Part shown: positions 38,274 through 47,128 of the stretch, one piece after another
How the letters are laid out: every line of letters starts with the position of its first letter
How positions within the stretch are numbered: position 1 is the stretch's first letter
The notes under the pieces: model-generated
Told to the model about the DNA's origin: nothing
Seen by the model: only the letters and a program-made list of their open reading frames with translations
Databases searched by the model: none
Translations under genes and position numbers: made by a program
Source of the DNA: Xanthomonas rydalmerensis
Lineage (GTDB): Bacteria > Pseudomonadota > Gammaproteobacteria > Xanthomonadales > Xanthomonadaceae
Reading direction: 5' to 3'
DNA: 64,000 bases
Assembly: GCF_033170385.1 (NCBI RefSeq)
Contig: NZ_CP126170.1
Span: forward strand, 3,372,001-3,436,000

Positions 38274-39046
38274 GCCGAAACATCGCCTGCGCTTCGCACC
38301 CCGACGCTCACCCCAACTCCTCGCCCGGAGGGAAAGGGGCTTGTACTCCCTTCTCCCGTCGGGAGAAGGTGCCCCGAAGGGGCGGATGAGGGTACGGGCG
38401 AAGCCTCGTGCAGTTGAAACACCGCATGCGCTTCGCGCCCGACCCTCACCCCAACCCCTCTCCCGGAGGGAGAGGGGCTTGTATCCCCCTTTCTCCCGTC
38501 GGGAGAAGGTGCCCCGAAGGGGCGGATGAGGGTACGGGCGCAGCCTCGCGCAGCTGAAACACCGCATGCGCTTCGCGCCCGACCCTCACCCCAACCCCTC
38601 TCCCGGAGGGAGAGGGGCTTGTATCCCCCTTTCTCCCGTCGGGAGAAGGTGCCCCGAAGGGGCGGATGAGGGTACGGGCGAAGCCTCGTGCAGTTGAAAC
38701 ACCGCATGCGCTTCGCGCCCGACCCTCACCCCAACCCCTCTCCCGGAGGGAGAGGGGCTTGTATCCCCCTTTCTCCCGCCGGGAGAAGGTGCCCCGAAGG
38801 GGCGGATGAGGGTACGGGCGAAGCCTCGTGCAGTTGAAACATCGCTTGCGCTTCGCGCCCGACCCTCACCCCAACCCCTCGCCCGGGAGGGAGAGGGACT
38901 TGTACCCCTTCTCCCGTCGGGAGAAGGTGCCCCGAAGGGGCGGATGAGGGTACGGGCGCAGCCTCGCGCAGCTGAAACACCGCATGCGCTTCGCGCCCGA
39001 CCCTCACCCCAACCCCTCTCCCGGAGGGAAAGGGGCTATAAGCCAC
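38274..39046 (+). repeat. Tandem array of about 140-bp units
   Basis: Five units plus a partial sixth. The end motif GGCGGATGAGGGTACGGGCG finishes at 38400, 38540, 38680, 38820 and 38958, giving periods of 140, 140, 140 and 138. Each unit carries three short palindromes: CCCTCTCCC/GGGAGAGGG, TCTCCCG/GGGAGA and CCCCGAAGGGG. Junction sequences alternate between AAGCCTCGTGCAGTTG and CAGCCTCGCGCAGCTG. There are no spacer-type unique sequences, so it is not a CRISPR array. No gene is supported in this 890-base gap. Confidence 0.92.
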
Positions 39047-39109
39047 CACCTGAATCCGGCCTCTTTCTCCCGTATGGGGGACCGGACGCCGCAGTTCTCG
39101 TGAGTGTCG

Positions 39110-39496
39110 CTACCGCGGCCCCCACACCTCGGCATCGAGATCGCGCACCGGCGCCGGCGCACGCTTCACCCGTCCACTCTGCACCACCACGCCTTCGGCG
39201 CGCAGGCGTCGGCATTGTTCGCGGTAGCCAGGCGAGCCTTCCGGAAAGGCGATGCGGCCGTCGCTGCGCAGCACCCGGTGCCAGGGCAGCGTGGCGTCGG
39301 CGTTGCCGCCGAGCAGGCGTGCGACCAGGCGCGCGCGTCCCGGCAAGCCGGCCAGCATCGCCACTTCGCCATAGCCGCGCACTTGCCCCTGTGGAATCGC
39401 CCGGATCGTTACCAGGATCCGCGCATGCGCCTCGGCCGCCGTCATCGTCGCGACCGGCGCCGAGGCATCCGCTGCGGGCAACCGCCGTGCACTCAT
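39110..39496 (-). CDS. Alkyltransferase-like protein (ATL, MGMT family without catalytic Cys)
   Basis: Small DNA-binding protein of 128 aa related to the C-terminal domain of O6-alkylguanine-DNA alkyltransferase. The active-site PCHR is PWHR here (LPWHRVLRSDGRIAF near residue 70), so it cannot accept alkyl groups. Known ATL proteins with Trp at this place flag O6-alkylguanine for nucleotide excision repair. The helix-turn-helix part (GQVRGYGEVAMLAGLPGRARLVARLL) is present. The start overlaps the transporter stop (ATGA), so the two are coupled. Confidence 0.9.
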   Translation of the reverse strand: MSARRLPAADASAPVATMTAAEAHARILVTIRAIPQGQVRGYGEVAMLAGLPGRARLVARLLGGNADATLPWHRVLRSDGRIAFPEGSPGYREQCRRLRAEGVVVQSGRVKRAPAPVRDLDAEVWGPR

Positions 39497-40428
39497 GCCG
39501 GCTGCGCCCGCACGGGACGCGACACCAGCAGCACTCCGACCAGCACCAGCACGGTGCCGGCGATCTGCCACGGCCCCATCGCCTCGCCCAGCAGCAACAC
39601 GCTGAGCACGATGGTCGAGACCGGGCCGAGCATGCCGATCTGCGACGCCAGCGCAGAGCCGATGCGCTGCACCGCCAGCATCGTCGCCAGCACCGGCACC
39701 GCCGTGCACAGCGTGCCGTTGAGCAGCGACAGCGCATAGACCGGCGCCGGCAAGGCCAGCGCGTGCAGCGGCCGCAGCAGCAGGAACTGGGCGATGCACA
39801 GCGCGCAGGCAACCAGGCTGGCATAGGCGGTCAGTCGCACCGCGCCGACCCGCGCCACCAGTTGGCCACTGCCGACCAGATACGCCGCATAGGCCAGTGC
39901 GCTGCCGAACACCAGTAGGCTGCCCCAGGCGGTGCGCGCGCCGCCGATGCGCAGGTCGTGACCGAACGCCAGCAGCACGCCCAGATAGCTCAGCGCCAGC
40001 GCCCACAACTGGCGCCGCTGCGGCCGTCGCCGCCACAGCAGCACGCCGATCAGCAGCACCAGGGTCGGAGTGAGGTACAGGATCAGCCGCTCCAGGGTCG
40101 CGGTGATGTAGGCCAGGCCGAGGAAGTCCAGGAAACTGGCCAGGTAATAGCCGAGCACGCCCAGCGCGACGATGCGCCAGCGATCACCCGGCTGCAGCGG
40201 TGGCGCACGCCGCGCCGCCCACAGCGCCATCGCCGCGAAGCACGGCAGCGCCACCAGCATGCGCAAGGCCAGCAGGGTTACCGCATCGACGCCGTAGCGG
40301 TAGCCGAGCTTGACGATGATGGCCTTGCCGGAAAACGCGATCGCGCCGCCGGCGGCGAGCAACACGCCGCCCAGGCTGGCCTGTGTGGCGACGGGGGCGA
40401 CGGCAGTGGGCGCGCCGGGCACGCTCAT
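39493..40428 (-). CDS. DMT-superfamily (EamA) transporter
   Basis: Inner-membrane drug/metabolite-type transporter of 311 aa with about ten hydrophobic helices in two EamA repeats (GGAIAFSGKAIIVKLGYRYG near residue 25; LLNGTLCTAVPVLATMLAVQRIGSALAS near 235). The substrate is unknown. I prefer ATG 40428; an in-frame TTG lies six codons upstream. It overlaps the ATL gene by four bases. Confidence 0.88.
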   Translation of the reverse strand: MSVPGAPTAVAPVATQASLGGVLLAAGGAIAFSGKAIIVKLGYRYGVDAVTLLALRMLVALPCFAAMALWAARRAPPLQPGDRWRIVALGVLGYYLASFLDFLGLAYITATLERLILYLTPTLVLLIGVLLWRRRPQRRQLWALALSYLGVLLAFGHDLRIGGARTAWGSLLVFGSALAYAAYLVGSGQLVARVGAVRLTAYASLVACALCIAQFLLLRPLHALALPAPVYALSLLNGTLCTAVPVLATMLAVQRIGSALASQIGMLGPVSTIVLSVLLLGEAMGPWQIAGTVLVLVGVLLVSRPVRAQPA

Positions 40429-40532
40429 CGCGCAGCGCCGCGGCAAGGAGAAGAGGACACGTGCATGCCGCCATTCTACGGCGCTACGGTCGGCCAGCCG
40501 TCGGATCGCCGCCGCCTCAGCGCCTCACCTCC

Positions 40533-41894
40533 TCAGCGCATCAGCACCACTTCCTCGGCCGAGGTCGGATGGATCGCCACGGTGTCTTCCAGTTGCTGCT
40601 TGGTCACGCCCAGCTTCAACGCCACCGCGAAGCCCTGCAGGATCTCGTCGGCGCCATCGCCGAGCAGGTGGATGCCGACCACGCGCTCCTCCGCGCCGAC
40701 GCACACCAGCTTGAACAGGCTGCGCTGCGGCGAGTCGGCCAGCGCCTGCAGCATCGGCCGGAAGTTGCTGCGGTACACGGTGACCGCGTCGGCGCCATAG
40801 CGCTCGCGCGCCTGCTCCTCGCCCAGCCCCACCTGGCCGAGCGGCGGGTGCGAGAACACCACGCTGGGCACGTTCTCGTAGTCCAGCCGCGCCTGCGGCC
40901 GGTCGCCGAACACGCGGTCCATCAGCTTGCGCCCGGCGGCGATCGCCACCGGGGTCAGGCCGACCTTGCCGGCCACGTCGCCGATCGCATACAGCCCCGG
41001 CACGTCGGTGTTCTGGTACGCGTCCACCACGATCTCGTGCTTGTCGCCCAGGCGCACGCCCAGCGCTTCCAGGCCGAGGTCGCGCGTGTTGGGACGGCGG
41101 CCGATCGCGAAGAACACCCGATCGACGGTCTCGCCAGCCTGTCCCTGCGCGTCGACCACGCACAGGTCCTCGCCGTTGCGACGCAGGGCGCTGGCGCGGT
41201 AGCCGAAATGCAGGCGCACGCCCTGGTGGCGCAGATTGTCGGCGAGCTGCCGCGCCAGTTCCGCGTCGAACCGCTCCAGCAGACGCTCGCCCTGCACGTA
41301 CAACTCCACGCGACTGCCCAGCGCCTGCAGCAGTCCGGCCAGTTCCACCGCAATGTAGCCACCACCGACGATGGCCACGCGCGGTGGTGCCTCGCACAGA
41401 TTGAAGAAATCGTCGGAGATCAGGCCCAGTTCGGCGCCTTCGATGTTCGGTCGCGCCGCATGCGCGCCCGTGGCGATCACCACGTGATTGGCGCTGACCC
41501 GCACGCCATCGTCGCATTCGACGGTGTGCGCATCGATCAGTCGCCCGCGCCGTGGGATCAGCACCACGCCATCGGCATCCAGGCGCCGCCGGTAGCTGGC
41601 GTGGATGTTGCCGATGTAGCCCTGGCGATGCGCCACCAGTTCCGCCCACGACAGCGTGGCCTCGGGAATGGCGAACCCGACCGCGCGCGCCAGGTCGATG
41701 CGTTCGACCAGGTCCGCTGCCAGCCACATCGCCTTCTTCGGCACGCAGCCGACGTTGACGCAGGTGCCGCCGAGCGCACTCGGCTCCAGGATCGCCACCC
41801 GCGCGCCATGGCTGGCGGCGCGGAACGCGGTGGCCAGGCCGCCGGAACCGCCGCCCAGCACCAGCAGGTCGTAATCGCGGATCGGCGCGCTCAC
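40533..41894 (-). CDS. gor: Glutathione-disulfide reductase
   Basis: NADPH-dependent flavoenzyme that reduces glutathione disulfide, 453 aa. The FAD motif YDLLVLGGGSGGLA is at residues 8-21 and the redox-active pair is in GGTCVNVGCVPKK near 42-54. The NADPH motif VAIVGGGYIAVELAGLL lies near 175 and the catalytic His/Glu in HPTSAEE at the C-terminus. The conserved N-terminus points to a GTG start at 41894. The ribosome site before it is weak, so the exact start is less sure than the function. Confidence 0.94.
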   Translation of the reverse strand: MSAPIRDYDLLVLGGGSGGLATAFRAASHGARVAILEPSALGGTCVNVGCVPKKAMWLAADLVERIDLARAVGFAIPEATLSWAELVAHRQGYIGNIHASYRRRLDADGVVLIPRRGRLIDAHTVECDDGVRVSANHVVIATGAHAARPNIEGAELGLISDDFFNLCEAPPRVAIVGGGYIAVELAGLLQALGSRVELYVQGERLLERFDAELARQLADNLRHQGVRLHFGYRASALRRNGEDLCVVDAQGQAGETVDRVFFAIGRRPNTRDLGLEALGVRLGDKHEIVVDAYQNTDVPGLYAIGDVAGKVGLTPVAIAAGRKLMDRVFGDRPQARLDYENVPSVVFSHPPLGQVGLGEEQARERYGADAVTVYRSNFRPMLQALADSPQRSLFKLVCVGAEERVVGIHLLGDGADEILQGFAVALKLGVTKQQLEDTVAIHPTSAEEVVLMR

Positions 41895-42048
41895 GGCGCA
41901 CGCTCGGCGCGCGGCGGGGTGGCATCGCTGGCGGGCATGCGTCCGCCTCTGACATCGTCCATCGGTGGTCCTGTCGCTCACATCGGTCGCCGCGGAGCAT
42001 GCCATGGCCAACCGCGCGGCAGATGTGAGGACGCCGCCGCGCCTGCGC

Positions 42049-43287
42049 TCAGACCGCGTGGCGGCGCATGGGCTGCCAGCGCAGATAGCTGGCCGAACGC
42101 CACAGCCACTCCACCGGGCCGAAGCGGAACCGCTGCAGCCACCAGTGCGACAGCGCCACCTGCAGTGCGAACAGCACGACCGCGAACGGGATCTGCCAGG
42201 CACGCGGCAATTGCTCGAAGTAGCCGAAGCCATAGCCGTAGAACAGCGTCGTGCACACCAGCGACTGCAGCAGATAGTTGCTCAACGCCATGCGCCCGGC
42301 CGGCGCCAGCCACTGCAGCGCGGGCGCGGCGCGCACCAGCCAGGCCGCATAGCCCAGCGCCATCAGGCCGCCGGCGACACTGGCCAGGGCATAAGCGCAG
42401 GTCAGGCGCAGATCCAGCCGCGCCGGGTCCATCCACGGCTCCAGCCGGAAGCTCAGCAGCATCAGCGCCAGGCCCAGCGGCAGCACGCCCCAGCGCAGCA
42501 CGGCGAGCAACCGCAGGAAGCGCTGCGGCTGCGCAGCCAGGCCGCTGCGCACGCACCAGGCGCCGAGCAGGAACATGCCGAAGATGGTCGGCGCATTGAA
42601 CAGCAATGCACTCAGCGATTCGACCAGGTCGCGCGCGCGCTGCGCGGTGGCCTGGACATAGCTGCCGTGGCCGAACACCTCACGCTGCTGCGCCAGCGCC
42701 GCAGCGCTGTGCTGCGCCTGCTCGGCCATGTCGCGGTGCCACTGCGCCGCACCGTGCGGGTCGGCCTGCGCGGCCGTGGCGGCCGCGCCGATCAACAGCC
42801 ACAGCGCCGGCGCGAACAGATACACCACCAGCGCCATGCCGGGCAGCCAGCGCGTGGGCGCCTCGCGGAACGCCAGCAGCATGAACGCCAGCAGCGCGTA
42901 GCTGACCAGGATGTCGCCGGACCACAGCAGCAGTGCATGCAGCAGGCCGATCAGCAACAGCCCCGCACTGCGGCGCAGGAAGAAACCGCCGAACGGCCGC
43001 CGCGCGGTCTCGGCGCGCTGCGCCATCACCGCGAAGCCCATGCCGAACAGCAGCGAGAACAAGGTGTAGAACTTGCCCTGCACCAGGATGTAGACGAGCG
43101 CGTCGGCGATGCGGTCGGCGCCGCGCAGCGCCGGATCCAGGCCGGTCATCGCCGCGTCCAGCGGACCGACGAAGCCCTCGATGTTCATCAGCAGGATGCC
43201 CAACAGGGCGAAGCCGCGCAGCACGTCCAGGGTGGCGATGCGCTCGGCGGGCGCGACGGGCTGCAACACGGGGGCGGAAGTGGCCAA
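42049..43287 (-). CDS. DUF418-family membrane protein
   Basis: Multi-pass inner-membrane protein of 412 aa. The N-terminal RIATLDVLRGFALLGILLMNI is the hallmark of the DUF418/YeiB family. FSLLFGMGFAVMAQR follows, and the C-terminal DUF418 part contains GRMALSNYLLQSLVCTTLFYGYGFG. About nine or ten hydrophobic helices. Function unknown; the family is related to acyltransferase-like membrane proteins. The start is TTG 43287, without a clear ribosome site, so the first residues are uncertain. Confidence 0.88.
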   Translation of the reverse strand: MATSAPVLQPVAPAERIATLDVLRGFALLGILLMNIEGFVGPLDAAMTGLDPALRGADRIADALVYILVQGKFYTLFSLLFGMGFAVMAQRAETARRPFGGFFLRRSAGLLLIGLLHALLLWSGDILVSYALLAFMLLAFREAPTRWLPGMALVVYLFAPALWLLIGAAATAAQADPHGAAQWHRDMAEQAQHSAAALAQQREVFGHGSYVQATAQRARDLVESLSALLFNAPTIFGMFLLGAWCVRSGLAAQPQRFLRLLAVLRWGVLPLGLALMLLSFRLEPWMDPARLDLRLTCAYALASVAGGLMALGYAAWLVRAAPALQWLAPAGRMALSNYLLQSLVCTTLFYGYGFGYFEQLPRAWQIPFAVVLFALQVALSHWWLQRFRFGPVEWLWRSASYLRWQPMRRHAV

Positions 43288-43426
43288 GGCGGCACCGGAC
43301 GGAAGGCCGGCGATGTCCCTCGCCGCGATCAGGAGAGCCGCCGGCGTCCGCGGCGGCGCGACGGCACCGCTGCGCGCGGCGCCAGGGCCGACGGCACCGG
43401 CGCGACCGGTGCCGCGGCCAGGACCA

Positions 43427-43906
43427 TCAGTGCTGGTGGCCGCCGTCGCCGTGCACGTGGCCGTGCTCGATCTCTTCGGCGCTGGCCTCGCGCACGTCGA
43501 CGATCTCCACGTCGAAGTGCAGGTCCTTGCCGGCCATCGGATGGTTGAGGTCGACGTCGACCACGCTCATGCCGACCTTCTGCACGGTCACCGCGCGCGG
43601 GCCGAAGTTGGTCTGCAGCACCACCTGGCTCCCCGGCTGCAGCTTGGCCGCGCCGAAATGCTTCTTCGGCACGCGCTGGCTCAGGCCCTCGCGGTATTCG
43701 CCGTACGCGTCCTTGGCGGCCACGTCGACGCCGAAGCTGTCGCCGGCGGCCTTGTCCATCATCGCGTTCTCCAGGCCCGGGATGATATTGCCGTGACCGA
43801 CCAGGATCACCAGCGGATCACGGTCCTTGGAGCTTTCGATCGGCTCTTGACCGACTTCCGAAACGGTGTAGTGGAAACGGACGACGCGGTCTTTTTCGAT
43901 CTTCAT
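43427..43906 (-). CDS. slyD: FKBP-type peptidyl-prolyl isomerase, SlyD-like
   Basis: Cytosolic prolyl isomerase and chaperone of 159 aa with the FKBP domain split by an insert-in-flap domain (GDSFGVDVAAKDAYGEYREGLSQRVPKKHFG). LVGHGNIIPGLENAM and VDLNHPMAGKDLHFDVEI are typical of SlyD. The C-terminus is His-rich (GHVHGDGGHQH), consistent with metal binding, though shorter than the E. coli metal tail. ATG 43906 is used; a GTG two codons upstream is possible. Confidence 0.92.
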   Translation of the reverse strand: MKIEKDRVVRFHYTVSEVGQEPIESSKDRDPLVILVGHGNIIPGLENAMMDKAAGDSFGVDVAAKDAYGEYREGLSQRVPKKHFGAAKLQPGSQVVLQTNFGPRAVTVQKVGMSVVDVDLNHPMAGKDLHFDVEIVDVREASAEEIEHGHVHGDGGHQH

Positions 43907-44015
43907 GTGCACTCTGCGCTGTGGCTGCCGGGGGCAGACGGGATGGGCGGCTTGTCGGCCGCCGGGAGCGCCGCCATGATGGCGGCCTTCTGAGGTCGCG
44001 CATTATCCCGGCTCC

Positions 44016-44558
44016 ATGCACAACACGCCAGTTTCGCCGCGCGGCCGCCGCGCGTTTCCGTGGTGGCTTCCGCTGCTGTGCGCCGCCGCGCTGGCGGCCT
44101 GTGGACGCCACGAGGTCCGCCACACCCGGCCGGCGCCGGTGGCGGTGCGCGAGTGGCCGCAGGTGCAACCGGCCGACCCGGGCGCGGCCAATGCGGTGCT
44201 GATGCGCGCGCTGGGCCTGGTCGGCACCCCCTATCGCTACGGCGGCAATACCCCCGAGTCCGGGTTCGACTGCAGCGGCCTGGTCGCCTACGTCTATCGC
44301 GACATGCTCGACCTGCGGCTGCCGCGCACCTCGCGCGAGCTGGCCGCGGTGCAGGGACCGAAGATCGACCCGCAGCGCCTGAGCACCGGCGACCTGGTGT
44401 TCTTCGGGAGCGCAGGGAATGTGACGCACGTCGGAATTTATGTCGGCGAAGGGCGTTTCGTTCACGCCCCCAGCACGGGCGGGACAGTGCGCCTGGATTC
44501 CCTGGATGGCGCCTACTGGCGGGACCATTACACCGGTGCAAAGCGGGTTTTGCGCTGA
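44016..44558 (+). CDS. NlpC/P60-family cell-wall hydrolase, lipoprotein
   Basis: Predicted periplasmic peptidoglycan endopeptidase of 180 aa. The lipobox LAAC near residue 29 suggests a lipid anchor. The NlpC/P60 domain has the catalytic Cys in FDCSGLVAYVY near 90, His in THVGIYVGEGRF near 140 and the third polar residue in FVHAPSTGG. It is followed after 107 AT-rich bases by a second gene of the same family with the same core, a local duplication. Confidence 0.92.
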   Translation: MHNTPVSPRGRRAFPWWLPLLCAAALAACGRHEVRHTRPAPVAVREWPQVQPADPGAANAVLMRALGLVGTPYRYGGNTPESGFDCSGLVAYVYRDMLDLRLPRTSRELAAVQGPKIDPQRLSTGDLVFFGSAGNVTHVGIYVGEGRFVHAPSTGGTVRLDSLDGAYWRDHYTGAKRVLR

Positions 44559-44665
44559 TGTGTGATTTCGCCCACATTCATAATTACGAAAATTTAACCT
44601 TATTTGAACTTCCTATTTCTGTCTACAAGGCATGATCCCCCATCGTTTTATTTTGTGATCCAAGC
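44559..44665 (+). promoter_or_regulatory. AT-rich spacer between the two NlpC/P60 genes
   Basis: This 107-base gap is far more AT-rich than its surroundings, including AATTACGAAAATTTAACCTT. It probably carries the promoter of the second hydrolase, since no terminator precedes it. I cannot assign -35 and -10 boxes with confidence. Confidence 0.35.
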
Positions 44666-45493
44666 GTGACGACCGAAGCCCAGACCTCTCCAGGCAAGAC
44701 CGCCGTTCCCCGCCGGACCGCTTTCCGCCTCTTTTGCACCGCCTCGCTCTGTTTCACGGCCCTCCCGGCCCTGGCCCAGTCCGCTCCCGCCGACACCGTC
44801 GTCCCGGAAGCGATCGCGACCGTCGCCCCCGCTCCCGCACCGGTGAGCACCGTGGCGAACACCGCTGCAGCGAGCACGCCGATCGCCACCGCCTCGGCCA
44901 AGCCGGCCGCCGCACAGGCGCCCGGGCCGTCGCGCAGCAAGGCCGACGCCGCCGCCACCGCCACGCTGGCCGCCCTGCTGCCGCACCTGGCCGCCAACGA
45001 CACCATTCCGCTGATGGACCGCTCTGCGATGTTCGCCGGCGACATCAGCCGCCTGCTGGCCAACTACGACGTGTCCCAGCCGGTCCCGCGCGAAGGCGTG
45101 GTGCCGGGCGGCGACAAGGTCCAGTCGGTGCTCAAGCGCGCCATGGCGCTGCTGGGCACCCCGTACCGCTGGGGCGGCGAGGACACCGAGGGCTTCGACT
45201 GCAGCGGTCTGGTCGGCTACGTGTTTCGCACCGCGCTGGGCATCGAGCTGCCGCGCGTGTCGCGCGAGATGGCCCGCGAGGCCAACGCCCAGCTGATCAA
45301 GGACCGCGACGCGCTGGCGCCGGGCGATCTGGTGTTCTTCGGCCGCAAGGGCCGCGTCGACCACGTCGGCCTGTACGTCGGCGAGGGCCGTTTCCTGCAC
45401 GCCCCCAGCCGTGGCAAGGACGTGCGCGTGGACACGCTGACCTCCGGCTACTGGGGCGAGAAGTTCGTGCAGGCGCGCCGCGTGGCGATGTAA
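44666..45493 (+). CDS. NlpC/P60-family cell-wall hydrolase
   Basis: Exported peptidoglycan hydrolase of 275 aa. The signal sequence is around AFRLFCTASLCFTALPALAQS and is followed by a low-complexity Ala/Pro-rich stretch (about residues 40-100). The NlpC/P60 domain follows, with Cys in FDCSGLVGYVF near 175, His in DHVGLYVGEGRF near 230 and FLHAPSRG. Unlike its upstream paralogue it has no lipobox. The GTG start at 44666 fits the signal peptide; no strong ribosome site is visible. Confidence 0.9.
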   Translation: MTTEAQTSPGKTAVPRRTAFRLFCTASLCFTALPALAQSAPADTVVPEAIATVAPAPAPVSTVANTAAASTPIATASAKPAAAQAPGPSRSKADAAATATLAALLPHLAANDTIPLMDRSAMFAGDISRLLANYDVSQPVPREGVVPGGDKVQSVLKRAMALLGTPYRWGGEDTEGFDCSGLVGYVFRTALGIELPRVSREMAREANAQLIKDRDALAPGDLVFFGRKGRVDHVGLYVGEGRFLHAPSRGKDVRVDTLTSGYWGEKFVQARRVAM

Positions 45494-45517
45494 GCCACTT
45501 CGGCTGCAGACACCAAG

Positions 45518-45546
45518 AAAGGCCGCTGGCGACAGCGGCCTTTTTT
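45518..45546 (+). terminator. Rho-independent terminator after the second NlpC/P60 gene
   Basis: Stem AAAGGCCGCT / AGCGGCCTTT with a six-base loop and a run of six T, 25 bases after the stop codon. Confidence 0.93.
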
Positions 45547-45764
45547 ATTGCGTGCGGCCGGGTGTTGCCGCTGCGGTTCGCGCCGCCCGCCTGGAGCGTC
45601 ATCGCGACCGTCCGCATTGCCCGCCGGCACGCTACGCTGGTCCGCCTCGATCGCGTCACCGGGACTTCGATGACACCATGCCCCTCGCCTGCCCCGCGGC
45701 CCTGCCGTGCCGATGAGCACCGCGGCCGGGCCGCGTCCTGGCCGCGCCGACAGGTGCTGCGCTG

Positions 45765-46514
45765 ATGCCGGACATGCCGCCCCTGCCCACGCCCGCACAG
45801 GCGCTGGCGATCGCGCACTCGCTGCTGTCCACGCGCTACGCCGATGCCGCCTTCGGCTTCGCCGCCGGCTCGATCCTGCGCGGCGAAGGCACGCATCTGT
45901 CCGACATCGATCTGGTGGTGGTCTACGACAGCCTGCCGGCCGCACGCCGCGAGTCGTTCATGGCCGAGGGCGTGCCGGTCGAAGCCTTCGTGCACGATCC
46001 GGGCACGCTGGCCTGGTTCGTCGATGACGACGCGGCCCGCGGCCGCCCCAGCCTGCTGCACATGATCGCCGAGGGCACCCTCGTCGGCACCGCGACCGAG
46101 TCCGCACGCACCCTGCAAGGCCAGATCGCCGCGCGGCTGCAGGCCGGGCCGCCGCCGCTGACGCAGGCGCAACGGGACGCGCTGCGCTACGAGATCACCG
46201 ACCTGGTCGACGACCTGTGCGGCGAGCGCAGCGCCGCCGAGATCGTCGCGATCGGCGCCCTGCTGCATCCGCACCTGGCGGAACTGGCGCTGCGCGGACG
46301 CGGCCACTGGTACGGCAGCGGCAAGTGGGTCCCGCGCCTGCTGGCACGCATGGACCCTGCCCTGGGCGCGCGCTTCGACCAGGCCTTCGCCGCACTGTTC
46401 GCCAGCGCCGACCGCGCGCCGGTGCTGGCGCTGGCACAACAGGAACTGGCCGTGCACGGCGGCCGCCTGTTCGACGGCGATTGCCGCACCGCGCCTGCGG
46501 ACTGGCGCGCCTGA
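45765..46514 (+). CDS. Nucleotidyltransferase-domain protein
   Basis: A 249-aa protein of the polymerase-beta nucleotidyltransferase superfamily. The motif GSILRGEGTHLSDIDLVVVYD near residues 35-55 gives the GS and DxD metal-binding signature. The rest is helical and of unknown role. No toxin-antitoxin partner (HEPN/MNT pair) is adjacent, and the substrate is unknown. It converges on the thioesterase gene with 20 bases between stops. Confidence 0.82.
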   Translation: MPDMPPLPTPAQALAIAHSLLSTRYADAAFGFAAGSILRGEGTHLSDIDLVVVYDSLPAARRESFMAEGVPVEAFVHDPGTLAWFVDDDAARGRPSLLHMIAEGTLVGTATESARTLQGQIAARLQAGPPPLTQAQRDALRYEITDLVDDLCGERSAAEIVAIGALLHPHLAELALRGRGHWYGSGKWVPRLLARMDPALGARFDQAFAALFASADRAPVLALAQQELAVHGGRLFDGDCRTAPADWRA

Positions 46515-46534
46515 GCCAGCGCGCGGGCGCGTGC

Positions 46535-47014
46535 TCAGCCCTGGTAGTGGGCGATGGTGTCCTCGATGCCCTTGCTCAGTTCCATCACCTTCTGCGCGTA
46601 CTCGGCCAGGCGATGGTCTTCCGGCGTGTCCGGATGCCAGGCCGGTACCGCGGTGGGGCGGCCTTCGACGCCGTCCAGGGCCACGAACACGATGATGCAA
46701 TGCGTGCACAGGCGCGGCTCGCCGCCCATCGGATCGCGTGCGCGCACCTCGATGGCGAAATGCATGCTGCTGGTGCCGGTGTGGACCAGCTTGGCGCTGA
46801 CCGTGACCATGTCGCTGATGCGGATCGGCGAGACGAAGCGAATGCCGCCCACCGCCACGGTCACGCTGTAGTGGCCGCTCCAGCCCACCGCAGCGGCGTA
46901 GCCGACCTGGTCGATCCACTTCATCACCACGCCGCCGTGGACCTTGCCGCCGTAGTTGACGTCGATCGGCTCGGCCAGGAAGCGGAAGGTCAGTTCGCGT
47001 TGGGTGCCGCTCAT
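46535..47014 (-). CDS. Acyl-CoA thioesterase (hot-dog fold)
   Basis: Cytosolic thioesterase of 159 aa resembling the YciA/ACOT group. It has the hot-dog signature NYGGKVHGGVVMKWIDQVGYAAA near residues 18-40, with the catalytic Asp in WIDQ, and MVTVSAKLVHTGTSSM near 70. The family hydrolyses acyl-CoA, often with broad chain-length range. ATG 47014 is where homology starts; the upstream open frame is spurious. Confidence 0.9.
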   Translation of the reverse strand: MSGTQRELTFRFLAEPIDVNYGGKVHGGVVMKWIDQVGYAAAVGWSGHYSVTVAVGGIRFVSPIRISDMVTVSAKLVHTGTSSMHFAIEVRARDPMGGEPRLCTHCIIVFVALDGVEGRPTAVPAWHPDTPEDHRLAEYAQKVMELSKGIEDTIAHYQG

Positions 47015-47128
47015 CGGGAGTCCATGCAGGGGAAGGAGGCGGCAGTCTGCCATGCGCCGACGCCGCCAATCGCAACGGCGCCGCAATGACCTGTCGGCGC
47101 GGCCGCACTGGCGGCACGCGTGGGTCGG

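Noticed and set aside
38274..39046. CRISPR array
   Set aside because: The units are 140 bases with no short repeat/unique spacer alternation and no cas genes. It is a tandem repeat.
45669..45765. Small open frame ending at the nucleotidyltransferase start
   Set aside because: About 31 codons, Pro/Arg-rich, with no ribosome site. Its overlap with the next ATG is not enough support.
45765..46514. Toxin-antitoxin MNT/HEPN pair
   Set aside because: A nucleotidyltransferase motif is present, but no HEPN partner is adjacent and the protein is longer than minimal MNT antitoxins.
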